DNA of 64,000 nt from Palaemon carinicauda (Eukaryota > Arthropoda > Malacostraca > Decapoda > Palaemonidae), in assembly GCF_036898095.1 (NCBI RefSeq), contig NC_090751.1, forward strand, positions 75,234,680 through 75,298,679, written 5' to 3'. This document shows, one piece after another, positions 23,341 through 33,669 of this stretch. The first letter of the stretch is position 1. Every line of letters starts with the position of its first letter. The translations under genes were made by a program, and so were the position numbers. Under the pieces are notes generated by a model. It had not been told where the DNA came from. It did no database searches and saw only the letters and a list, made by a program, of their open reading frames with translations.

Positions 23341-26300
23341 AGCGTTTACGGCCGCGGACACTCCCTCTAGGAGTTTTGCCTCCCCTGGAGGACTTACCGT
23401 CCCTCTTGTCCTTGACAGGAAAGGGCTGGGGCTTAGACACCACTTTCTTAGCTGCCGGCGCCTACTTCGGTGTCCTGCGAGGCTGCTGCTGATGTTGCTG
23501 CGGAGCTGGAGGCTTGTAGGGCCGAGATGCGAGGGCCCTTTGGAGGAGCGAGTCTTGGCTACACTTCCTCCACCTCTCAGCTGTGCATTCCGTGTCCTTG
23601 GGCTCAAACAAACTTCCCCCAAGGATGGAGGAGTGTCTGAGCCTGCAGACATCCACGGCGGGGACCTTCGGGTGGATCTTCTCGGTCACCGCATCACGAC
23701 GCTTCAAGACATTCTCAGAGCGCAATAGGATGCCCAGAGAACCCAGCCAGACATCCAGCCACGAAGTGGCCTGCATGGCGCACTTCGCAACCTTCTCCTG
23801 GCTCAGGATCTCCGACGCCGAGAATGTCATCTGCCAGGAGGAGAGCTTCTCAAGTGGAACTCCCCTAGTAAGCTCTTCCACGGAATGGTGGAGGGGAAGA
23901 GCGATGCTGGACTCTCCCATGATCTCAAAGTACCTCCTCTGCTGTAAACGAGGAGGTGGGAGGAGTTTGTTCCCGGCAGAGGAACGACTGGAGGAGGCAA
24001 GGTCTGCGAGCTAAGCGTTGACCCTGTCTCTGGCACTCTTCACCCCCTGGGACCAGGGCAGAGCCACACTGGCCTTTGGGGGCTTCTGAGTTCCATAGAC
24101 CTGGTCCAAGACCGTGTCCTTGCCTTCACGAGGGGCGATCTCCGGGTCCTTGAACCTGTTGAACTGCCTTATCAGGCTCAAAACCTGCCAGAAGGCATGC
24201 TCAGACTCCTGCTGCTCTCCTCCCTGCAGACTGGCAGCTATGTCTCCTGTCCCCAGAAGCTCTTCCTGGGGAGACACGTGGACGTTCTACCGGGGTCTGG
24301 CTGGTTCCTGACGAATTCGCGAAGAGGACTTCGGAATCGTCTTGGAGACCTTGGGTTCCCTCCTGGGCGGGATACAAGACTCTAGCAAAGAGGTATGGAA
24401 GGTACCTTCCATGCGAGTCGATTCCCCTCCACAAGGAGGAGACTCCCCCCTTGGTGCTGAGGGACAGACCGCCGCCTCGCTGGATTCTCCTGAAGACGGA
24501 AAAGCCTCGTCTACAGGAGAAGGAGAAAACGACTGCGAAGGGGATGGATCCTTCCTGGCGGACCTCTAAGGAACCAACTTCTCCCTGGGAGAAGTCACCA
24601 TGAAGTCCACTCCTCTCTTTCTCTTCAGCGGGGGCGAGTCCGTCCTTGGCTTGAGTCCCAGATTGGTGAGTGCTGGCTTCATAGCCTGCACTACCGCTCT
24701 CATCAGAGGACCAAACCAGGACTGACGAGATACGGACGCAGTGTCCATAATTCCCGCTGGAGGGAAAGGGATCTCCTGACCCTTCGGAGTGGACGCAACT
24801 GGGCCTACCTGTAAAAAAAAAAGGGGGAAGAAAGTTGCCTTGACCTCTCCGACAATTCTTCCTTGTCCTGTGAGAAGGACCTGCGCTTGCGCGGAGGTGA
24901 TCCTGACTGCGACCTGGAAACACGTGTCTCTGCTGTCGCCACGAACTGCGGAACCCGACGAGAACGGGGGTCGCGTGGGGGAGGATCCAATGAATTGCGC
25001 GCGGGGGGTTGCTGGAGCGCGGAGATAAACGAGCGCGGGAGCGAGCTGGCGAGGGAACGCGTTGGCGCATGGGCGCACAGGAGATCACTGAAAGCCAGGA
25101 GAAAGGCAAGGCACAGGAGACTGATGGTGTCCTGGAGACCTGTGGCGCGTGGGCAAGCGATAACGCGTCGGTGAACGCTGGCGCGCTGGCGAGCGATGGC
25201 GCGTAGAACGCGCAGGCGAACGACCGCGCGTGGGCGAGCTGGCCGCAGGAGACCTATGTCTATCCAGATCCAGGTGGCGCTGACGCGTAGGAGAGCGCTT
25301 GCGCGCAGGCGATAAATCACACAGGCGCTCAGGAGATCGCCAAAGCTCTGGAGAGGGCTGACGCGCTGGAGAACGCTGACGCGCTGGAGAAAGCCGACGC
25401 GTAGGAGATCACTGACGCGCTGGAGATCGCTGGCGCGTAGGATGACGACGCGTAGTCTGCTGCGCAGGATCAGGTGGTGCGACGCGCAAAGGCGAACGCT
25501 TGCGAACGGGCTCAGGAAGAGAAGGCGCGTGGGCGCGCAGGAACTCTGGACGTGCGCGCAGGAGACCGTGTGCGCTGCTGCGCAGGTGAAGGAGGACGAG
25601 CAGGAACGCATGGGCGAGGAGGAGTCATTGACGATCAGGAGAGCGCTGGCGTGGTGAGTCAGGAGACTGCAAGGATGGAGAGCGCTTATGCGCACGCGCG
25701 GTAGGGCATGCAGGGGAACCCTGACGTGCAAGGGAAGCCCCCACACCGTGGGAGACATCCCTTTGCCCCGAAGGGACCAATGCCCGGCGGCTGATGAGTT
25801 CAGAAGTCTGCAGCACATCTGCGCAGGAGGTGGAAGGTCTGGCAGGCGTAGGAGATCGCGAACGATCACCGGAGAGGTCTAAGGACGTGGCTGCTACAGT
25901 CTGCTCCTGGCGAGGAGGATCCTCATCAGAGGACGGAGATGGTGACGACTCGAAGAGGCGCCTCTTGACTCCCTTATAGGGAGCCAGGAGGCCCCTGAGA
26001 CGAAGAGGCCGACGAGCCTTACAGCGAAGGCGGCCACGAGGGAGGTCATCAGGGTCGTCGGTCCTCCGAAGAGGAGTCTCAGTCAGTGCGCTCCCCCAAG
26101 GGTGAGACGTACCCGCCGGAGAGACCGTGGGACCTACCTCCCCCTTCGAAGGATGTTCGGAAGGGGGAGGAGAGCCTTCAGCAATGTCCGCAACATCAGG
26201 AGCAGCAGAGGTTTGACCAGACCCGTCGGAAGCCTCTGCCACCACAACATCGACAATAGACAGAGGGTCTACCTCTGCTATCAAAGGCGACTGCTTGACA

Positions 26301-26966
26301 GCGGCCCCCAACTGGATAAGGTCAAACAGGGCTTCCTTGGAGGGCAGGCCCTTAAGCCCCAAGGAAGCCCAAAGCTGAAAATGATCATCGTTAGACACAG
26401 AGTTATCAACGTTATCAAAATCCTCCCCCGGGGGAGGAGGGGGAGCCGCCCCGCTATGGGAGGCGACGCCCTCTCCCGCACCGAGGTCGGGAAACAGAAC
26501 AAGGGTCTACGCTACCACTCGGCAGCCTCTCACGAGAGGCCGGCCGAGTGGGAGCTTCGGAGGAGGTTTGGGCGGCAGAAGAAGAGTCCCTGGAGCCTTC
26601 CTCCTTCAAGGCAACCCTTGAAGGAGAAAGGTCTCTCTTGGACATCTTCTTACGCCGGCGGGCAACCCTCTCCCACTGGGAGGTAGACCACTCCCTACAC
26701 TCACTGCATGTTACTTCCCTGTCACACTGCTGGCCTCGACACTGCGGGGAAAGGGTGTGAGGATCGGTTTCCACCGCCGACATGAAGGTACCGCAGGGGC
26801 GGCCAGCGATTCCAGGGCCACTTGCGCATGATGACAACAAAAGAGCGAGGCCAACTTCCAAGCACACAGCTGAGGAAAAGCAAAGAAAAAGATTAAGGCT
26901 GTCAATAACGAGGACGATAGACAGACACGTCTGCACATCGTCCGAGCCAAATGTGAAGTGAGACAA
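23341..26966 (-). pseudogene. E3 gag-like ORF with an arginine-serine repeat region
   Basis: Minus-strand pieces in order: 26454-26966 (N-terminus with CGTFMSAVETDP and CDREVTCSECREW), 25625-26398 (acidic segment, then KGVKRRLFESSPSPSSDED), 25010-25700 (degenerate RSP repeats), 24566-25078, 24011-24277 (HAFWQVLSLIRQFNRFKDPE) and 23462-23920 (AKCAMQATSWLDVWLGSLG, ending in a Gln/Pro-rich tail). Frames change between pieces, so this is a decayed gag. The start is inferred from homology with E1. Confidence 0.7.
25010..25700 (-). repeat. Degenerate tandem repeat encoding RSP-type heptads
   Basis: GC-rich units of about 21-24 bp (GACGCGCTGGAGA, GGCGCGTAGGAGA and relatives on the plus strand). Read on the minus strand they give strings such as RQRSPARQ and RSPTRR, an arginine-serine-proline repeat within gag. 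Copy edges are too degenerate to count exactly. Confidence 0.75.
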
Positions 26967-27139
26967 ATCACCGGTGTGTGTGTGGGGGGGAGTAGTAAGC
27001 TTTCCCTTCCCCTACCCCCTTGCTAACTAGCGCGGGGGTAGTTAACCCTCGTTAAAAATCTATTGGCTCGTCAATTTCAGCTACGCCGAAAGTAAACCCA
27101 ATGTAAATAGCGTGGTTTGTATTTCGGTTACGGAACAAA

Positions 27140-27815
27140 ATTAAACAGCAAAAAAAAAAAAAATTCCTTGATAATCTTGAACCAAGTTCTACTATACAAA
27201 CAAGAATCTATATAATATATTTTTGAGAATTGACAGAATAAAAACGGTACTAAAATCCTACTTCGTAAATGGATCAAAGTTTGACAGATTCAAGAGGGGG
27301 TGCTAGGTGCAGTTTCCCTCTTCCAATATGAGTGTGAAACCATGCTAGTTGGTCCACGGAAGGAGAGGAATGCTGGGGTAGAGAACGAAATGATTGGTTT
27401 TCTTATCTCAAGGTTTTGAGAAGCTCACACTTTATAGATGACAGAAATATAAATAACAAATAAGATTAATCAGAATAATGGAGGACAAGAAAGCATGCTG
27501 TATCCTCTTACTTCTGGGAAATGAGGAACTGTCGTACATCATAAAGCAATAACTTTGTATTCTAAAGAGTTGTGATTGTAAAAAATGTTACTTTTATGGA
27601 GTATAAAAAATCTTGGGTAATTATCGAAATAATGAAATTTTACCATGTCATGGTCACCTTAAATAATACATATGAAATACACTACTGTACACATAATAAA
27701 AAATTGACAATAGTACCAATTATGAATTATTTACAGCACAACAATTATGATGGTCAACAAAACATGAATATTTGCAAAAACTTAATTAAGATGCTTAAAT
27801 TATCATAATCTTTAC
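27140..27815. other. Intron sequence 3' of exon A
   Basis: AT-rich intronic DNA including an A-run at about 27150-27163. Short frames such as 27572-27808 show no motif. Confidence 0.6.
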
Positions 27816-27963
27816 CTGTGTTTCATTGCTAAGGAGTTGATCACGTGCTTCTTGCACCATGTTCTTGCAAATGGTGCATATATCATCATTATCTTCTGGT
27901 AATACCTGTTTCTCCCAAACTGTCTGTATACAATGCTTAACAGCTCCACATTCCTTGGCATTC
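27816..27963 (-). CDS. Prosaposin-like gene, exon A (end of SapA domain, start of saposin B domain)
   Basis: A 148-nt minus-strand exon (one leading base plus 49 codons). The acceptor is CATTTTACTTCTCAG and the donor ACACAG|GTAAAG. It encodes AKECGAVKHCIQTVWEK, a textbook saposin A-type domain end, then DDICTICKNMVQEARDQLL and SNETQ. CTIC supplies the first two of six saposin cysteines, and NET is an N-glycosylation sequon at the place where human saposins carry one. It joins in phase to exon B (NETQ|EEIREVF) across a 21,224-bp intron (6592-27815). Earlier exons (signal peptide, first domains) lie beyond the window. The open frame visible here is a different, spurious one. Confidence 0.9.
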
Positions 27964-28559
27964 CTGAGAAGTAAAATGCAAGAATAAGATCAAAATATCC
28001 ATTTGAAACTGAAGACAACACAAAAATAAAATAAAGATTTAATTTACTTTTTGAGTGTACCACAAATAGTCCCTACTTATGGAGCCAGCTGGCCAATATA
28101 ATTTTTAATGATAGGACTTTGACATTCATACCACTTAAGGGGACCATCCGCCATGTCCGCCATTTTTTTTTCTGATACAAATTACACCATTTCTATATAT
28201 GTTTTAGACATATATAATACCTTCATCATATAAAAATTTCAAGCCATTTCATCATAAACTTTTGGATTTATTAGCAAAAATCATGATTTTAAAAAAAATT
28301 TAAGTATTTTTCCCCACTACTATAATAATAATTGTATTGAAACTTATACCATAAAAACTACTCTATCAACCAAACAATTCTGTCAGACAGAATTTTGATT
28401 TTCCTTTCTGTTTTTTCTTTAATGAATTTTTATTTTTTTCCTCGTCTAGACGGAAAATAGTGAAAAAAAATATAAAAAGAAAATCAAAATTTTGTCTGAC
28501 AAAATTGTGTGATTTTTATTCTTCTTTTCAATATCTTTCTCACAAATATCGAACAACAA
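27964..28559. other. Intron sequence with an imperfect inverted repeat
   Basis: AT-rich intron 5' of exon A. Near 28382-28410 and 28476-28502, arms containing CAGACAGAATTTTGATTTTC and GAAAATCAAAATTTTGTCTG face each other about 70 bp apart and could form a hairpin. No gene seen. Confidence 0.5.
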
Positions 28560-29195
28560 ATAAGGGAGTTCTCTTGGGGGCTCCGTTAGGAGTTGCAGAA
28601 AGTCCGGAAACCATTCTGCATGATGCCATAGCGGAGCTATGAGTCGTTGAAAGATTGACCAATGTTCTAGCCTTGTTGAGTACCCTCCTCATCAGACAGA
28701 ACGGGGGAAAGGCATAAACGTCAATGTTGTCCCACCGTTGTTGGAATGCATCCTGCCAGAGAGCCTTGGGGTCTGGGACTGTGGAACAATACAACGGGGA
28801 GCCTGAAGTCCAGGGCCATTGCAAAGAGGTCCACTGTCGGAGAACCGCACAAAGTCAGGACTGTTGGCTACTAGATGGTCCAAAGACCACTCGGTACTCA
28901 CTATCTGAGATGCTCTGCTCAGGTTGTCGCAAGCACATTCCTTTTGCCCGGAATGAAACGTGCCGATAGTAGTAACAAGTGAATCTCGGCCCATCTCAGT
29001 ATCTATCCTGCTAGATGGGATTGGTGCTGTGCAAAAGTACCTCCTTGCTTGTTGATGTAAGCCACTACTGTGGTGTTGTCGCTCATCACCACCACTGAGT
29101 GGCCCGCCAGGAATTGTTGGAACTGTTGAGGGACCAAAATGACGGCCTTCATCTCTAGGAGATGTATGTGGAGGTACTCTTCTAACTCTGACCAC
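28560..29195 (-). pseudogene. E4: family-II DIRS fragment (RNase H to methylase-like)
   Basis: The minus strand encodes a decayed RNase H segment (HIHLLEMKAVILVPQQFQQ, VVMSDNTTVVAYINKQGG) and the following methylase-like tail (DNIDVYAFPPFCLMRRVL), both close to E3 at 21404-22100. Frameshifts separate the pieces. There is no terminal repeat, RT or YR. The fragment stops abruptly at the microsatellite beginning at 29201, suggesting a deletion or rearrangement joint. Confidence 0.85.

Positions 29196-29200
<5 letters not shown>

Positions 29201-29266
<66 letters not shown>
29201..29266. repeat. (GA)33 microsatellite
   Basis: Uninterrupted GA dinucleotides. This is the internal GA/CT tract of the Tigger-like family, as the following sequence matches the complement of 40090-40128. 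Confidence 0.95.
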
Positions 29267-29270
<4 letters not shown>

Positions 29271-30295
29271 TTTACATACGTAAATGTAAATTTAAAAAAA
29301 AAAAAAATAGCCCCATTTCATATAAAATAGATTACAAATATTTTACTTTATCATATTACAGTAGTCTGTATAATACTGTAAAGTTCAGTACAGTATGTTG
29401 TTGTTAAAGTCGTGGCGATGAAATTCTCACGAAACAAAAACACGCCATTTGAGTACAACAGCTGATTTTCTCTTTCTCTCTCTCTCTCTCTCTCTTCGTG
29501 TTATATAATACTTACATTTAGATGAAGAAGCTAAAATTAGTTTTCTTAGTGTCAATTAAATACGAAACGAAATAATTAGGCCGAGTCTACATCCATTTCA
29601 ATCATAGCTAAAAATACGGCATCCGATTTCATCAGCAAACCACTATTTTTTGGGAAATATCATTTTATTCTAGAAAATTGCCACTCTTTAAATAGTTAAT
29701 TGCACATTAAGAAAGCGTGTACTTTTGTTTTTAAATTTCGGGTTTGTTTTAAAAATCGAGTATTGTTGACTTCTTTTTTTTTTTACTCTTGGCTGTGATT
29801 AGATCAGCTGTCATCTAGCTGCCGCTCTTGAGTGTGTACGAATACACTAACAAAGTATCATTTATACCATTTCTTAACTTATTCAAACCGTCTACAGTAT
29901 AGTTGATATTACATAAGCACCAATGTGTTATAACCTATCAATTTTTTTTGTTTATTACATTTAAAACCCCCCCCCTCTCTCTCTCTCTCTCTACCTATCT
30001 CTCTCTCTCTCTCTCTCTCTGTGGGCTACTTTTCACTACCTCCCATTCCTTACCTCTCTCTATCTCTCTAACAAATGATATCTTTGTTGCTCCTCAAAGT
30101 TTCATTTATATTGAAAATCAATCACGATTCAATTTTCCTTACTTTCTCCAATCTCGCACCATCGGTCACTTCACTTCGCGGTATTTTCGATATTTCTGGA
30201 AAATCCGCGATATATGTATATACATGGGTTATGAAAAAAATACGCGAAGTGGTGAATCCGCGATGGTCGAACCGCGAAGTAGCGAGGGTTCACTG
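29201..30295 (+). mobile_element. TC: truncated Tigger/pogo-like DNA element
   Basis: Matches the complement of TB (38968-40200): GCCCCATTTCATATAAAAT, AGTTCAGTACAGTATGTTG, AGATCAGCTGTCATCTAGC. It ends in the inverted terminus GTAGCGAGGGTTCACTG at 30295, followed by TA (30296-30297). The left part is missing: the element begins inside its GA tract. Several CT tracts occur within (about 29474, 29980-30020). No transposase ORF; the long open frame at 29903-30412 is an artefact of CT repeats. Confidence 0.8.
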
Positions 30296-30479
30296 TATTT
30301 GGTACACAACGCCTGCAATGAAGACTTTTATTATGTCAGGCGAAGTGTACCACATAAAGTCACGCTTTTTACACTGGCTGAGCACTCAGCTTACCTTACG
30401 GATACACTATAACAATTCTCACGTCAATAGCTAGCTTGTTACTGATTTTAATTGGGGTTAAAGAGAACGCCCATTGGGC

Positions 30480-30647
30480 CGTTTCACAGCATTGCCAATT
30501 GCAGTCAACGTGTTAAGGGATATTCGCTCCAGGAGTTAGAATTCTGGATATCTTTGGTAAATTCTCTGGGATATATCACTGTAGTCAAATATAACCTAGG
30601 AAGCTACTAATGAAGGAACTTCCATCAGGACAACATGGCCTGAGCCC
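30480..30647 (-). mobile_element. E5: terminal-repeat fragment of a family-I DIRS
   Basis: Resembles the family-I terminal repeat (GATATTCGCTCCAGGAGTTAG, AATTCTCTGGGATAT, TTCCATCAGGACAACATGG) and ends GGCCTGAGCCCAAAAA. That is the complement of a left-type outer end like E2's GGGCTCAAGC. It is therefore the 5' end of a minus-strand copy whose body is missing. Confidence 0.75.
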
Positions 30648-30924
30648 AAAAATATATACAGTATATATATACACACATAAATGTAAGAGAAATAATAATC
30701 AGAGTTAGGATACCAAGGCAAAAGAAAGTTGATAAAATTAGGAGAGGGTTGAAGTAATACTGAGCAGAGGGAATAGAGTAAAAGGAGAGAAATTTAGATT
30801 CGAACTTGGGGAGCAATTTCCCCAAGTTTGAGCACCCTCTTGCCCGTCATCAAGTTTCAGCACGGGAATATGCCGTGCTGAAGCTCAATGACTTCATCAA
30901 AGCATTCTTTCATCAAGAGGGAGA

Positions 30925-31828
30925 AGAGGAAGAACTGAATCTTTTTCCTAATCATAACTTTCTCGCCAAAAACGAGCTACCCACCAAAAGGTGGGGTCCT
31001 TGGAGAATCTGGCCTCTGAAGGAAGATGTCTCTCTCTGTCCAGTCGAGTGTCTAAAGGTCTATCTTCGAAGAACTTCAGACTTCAAGGGAGGACAGCTCT
31101 TCATAGGCGAAACCTCAGGATCAAACTTATCCCTAAAACAACTGAGGGCGATGCTCACCTACTTTATTTGTAGAGCAGATCCTTACAGTACACCCGCAGG
31201 TCACGATTCGAGAAAAATTGCTTCCCCGCTGAACTTCTTTCAGCATATGGACTTTGATTGACTCCGCTCATATACAGGTTGGAAATCCTCTAGTCTTTTA
31301 TAAACATTATGCAAAGAAAGTGCATGAAATAAAACACTTTATGGTGGCGGAAGGTAGTGTTACAAAACCTGTCGTCTAGTGCTGCGATGAACAGTGAACT
31401 GTTTGGGACCTGACAGTGAAAAGGGTGAAAAAGTGTTAGCACCTTTGAGTGTAATACCTTTTATTGAGGATCACTATGGTGACCCTTGGACTGTTCTTTA
31501 TAGGTGTAGAATCTAACCAATAACACCAGTGCCGTGTGTACATTCATAGAGTGTTTAAACATATCTAACATCTAGGTGAAATTAACCTAATAATTTCGCA
31601 ATTTTTGAGTGGCATACTAAATATAAATGTACTTTGAGAATGTTGTTTATGTAAAAAGGATTCTAGTTTAATACATTTGTTGTTGTATCTATTTTTTTTA
31701 TACAAATAAATACGTAAAATGTATTTGCTTCTTATTCGCCCCACAAGTAGTCGAATAAAACTAGCCAGTGTCTTTTATTTTCCTAAAATTAAAATACTTG
31801 AATTTACTCCTGTGTGAGAAATTGTATT
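30925..31828 (+). mobile_element. E6 (left piece): 3' part of a family-I DIRS
   Basis: Begins inside YR, continues through a 3' UTR (AATAAA at 31705-31710) and is interrupted by E7 at 31829. The continuation, with ICR and right terminal repeat, is at 58491-59255. No gag, RT or left end is present, so E6 was 5'-truncated or rearranged before E7 arrived. Confidence 0.8.
30932..31380 (+). pseudogene. E6 tyrosine recombinase C-terminal fragment
   Basis: Encodes FLAKNELPTKRWGPWRIWPL, GGQLFIGETSGSNLSLKQL and GHDSRKIASPLNFF, matching E9 YR closely and retaining the H-x-x-R box. A TGA at 31259-31261 and a shift just after it (MDFD then a displaced HYAKKVHEIKHF) break the tyrosine box. The arginine box is not present because the fragment starts downstream of it. 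Confidence 0.85.
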
Positions 31829-32040
31829 TTCATAATAAAATAAATTTTCTAATATACTTACCCACTGGTTATATAAAGAGCTGAAGTCTCCTGACGCCCT
31901 GGCAGAAATTCAAAATCTCGCAATATCGTAGATATGGCAGGTGTACAACCGCGCCCTAGCGTTACCACAGGTGGAACTACACCCAGCCACTTCAGTTCTT
32001 CCACAGGTAGTCTCTAGAGGGGAGGAGCTCAGGAGTTCAA

Positions 32041-32135
32041 TTTATATAACCAGCGAGTAAGTATATTCAAAAATTTATTTTATTATGAAAATATAATTCT
32101 TAAATATAAAACTTACCCGCTGGTTATATAAGAGC
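32041..32135. repeat. E7 internal complementary region (ICR)
   Basis: The first half (ACCAGCGAGTAAGTATATTC) complements the low-coordinate end and the second half (AAAACTTACCCGCTGG) complements the high-coordinate end now at about 58465-58490. Confidence 0.85.
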
Positions 32136-32522
32136 TGATTGACACCCCTTGGTAGCGGGTCAGAGACAGCTACATATTGAAACTCACTTAAGCATTACAT
32201 AAACACCCAACTTAAGCGGTTCTCACCTGATAATGAAGCTGACAGCAATGGTACTCTGCCTCATTTCGTCCGCTATCCTTAGGAGATCCAGCGATCCACT
32301 CGGGGCTGATGATCTCTAGGAGCTGTCAAACGGTACAATCACCTATAACATGACAGGACCTCAACTAATACCCTTGTTCAGGGCGCACTCTAGGAACAAA
32401 TTGACCACCTGATCAAACCAAAGATTGCGGAAGGCTGACGACTAGCCTCCACAAACAACCATAACTTACGAGTTCCAAGAGATAGAAAGGGGGGTATTAG
32501 GAAAAGGGAACGTAGTGGTAGA

Positions 32523-33600
32523 TCATTCACCTACTATCGCATTCGCTGCTATGAGAGGACCCAATGTATAATAGTCCTCATAAAGCGTTTGAACATGTTT
32601 CAAATAATGTGATGCGAAAACTGACTTACTCCTCCAAAAGGTCGTATCCATCAAACTTTGTAAAGAACGATTCTGTTTAAAAGCAACTGAAGTCGCTACC
32701 GCTCTGACTTCATGTGTCTTTACTTTGAGAAGCCTCTGATCCACTTCATCACACTAAGCCTGAGCCTCTCGAATTAACAGTCTTATGAAAAAAGACAAGG
32801 CATTCTTTTGACATGGGCAGTGAAGGATTTCGGACTGCACACCACAAAGCGTCTGAGTCACCTCTCAGATTCTTTGTTCTGTCCACATACAGCCGTAATG
32901 CTCTTACTGGACAAAGCACCCTCTCTAACTCATCTCCCACCACATCATAAAGGTTAGGGATCTCGAAGGATTTGGGCCATGGCCGAGTAGGATTTTCATT
33001 CTTAGCCAAAAACCCCAGTTGTAAAGAACAAATGGCTTTTCCATCCTGAAAAACCAATGTTCCTGCTTAAAGTGTGTACTTCACTTACTCTTTTTGCGGT
33101 GACTAGGCTAACCAGAAACAAAGTTTTCAAGGTTAAATCCTTAAAAGCAGCCGAGTGCAAAGGCTCAAACCTGTCACTCATGAGGAATTTAAGCACCACA
33201 TCCAAATTCCAGGCAAGGGGAGCTGATTGAATTTTCTTGGTGGTATCAAAAGACCTAAACAAGTCCTGCAGATCCTTATTATTGGAGAGATCTAAGTTCC
33301 TGTGTCTAAAAACCGTAGCCAACATACTCCTGTAACCTTTAATTGTAGATGACGAAAAGTTATGTTTATTCTTAAGGTCAATGAAAAAATCCGCTATCTG
33401 GGTTAGAAATGTACTGGATGAAGAAATCGCGTTAGCCCTACACCACTCTCTGAACAACTCCCACTTGAACTGATACACCTTGATGGTGGAAGACCTCCTT
33501 GCCCTCGCAATAGCCTTGGCTGCCTTCTTCGAAAATCCTCTAGCTCTAACGAGTTTTTTGATAGTCTGAAGGCAGTCAGACGTAGAGCTCGGAGGTTTAG
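32523..33600 (-). pseudogene. E7 tyrosine recombinase, two frameshifts
   Basis: Three pieces: up to 33002 (RARGFSKKAAKAIARARR, then arginine box AKRVSEVHTL), 32749-33057 (SLQLGFLAKNENPTRPWPKS, ERVLCPVRALRLY) and 32523-32744 (THEVRAVAT H-x-x-R box, VFASHYLKHV tyrosine box). Frame changes near 33060 and 32750 disconnect them. Every catalytic residue is still encoded, so inactivation appears to be by indels only. Closest relatives in the window are E8 and E10. Confidence 0.85.
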
Positions 33601-33669
33601 ATGGTTTCGGGCCAAGTGAGGTTGTCTGAGAAGATCTGGTCTTAAGGGAAGGCTTCTCAGAAAATCCAC

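Larger units (their letters stand above)
19228..27139 (-). mobile_element. E3: family-II DIRS1-like retrotransposon, defective
   Basis: On the minus strand this reads gag, RT/RNase H and YR. Terminal inverted repeats are at 19258-19400 and about 27000-27139 (shared TTTACATTGGGTTTACTTTC and ACGAGCCAATAG). The ICR at about 19489-19570 joins the complement of the low-coordinate end (AAATTATCTCCGAATTTGTC) to that of the high-coordinate end (TTGTTCCGTAACCGAAAT), which sets the element ends used here. Frames are interrupted, one by a tandem-repeat expansion (22691-22830) and one by a MITE (20718-20941). Same strand as prosaposin, inside its 21-kb intron. Confidence 0.9.

Noticed and set aside
24201..25109. 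302-codon minus-strand open frame in E3
   Set aside because: It lies in an alternative frame of the decayed gag; composition is Ser/Arg-rich and no domain is visible.
27812..28063. 83-codon minus-strand open frame over exon A
   Set aside because: It is in a different frame from the conserved saposin reading and runs through the intron; the spliced exon reading is far better supported.
29903..30412. 169-codon open frame full of LSLSLS
   Set aside because: Produced by CT dinucleotide repeats inside a Tigger-like element; the same applies to 39131-39538 and 39789-39971.
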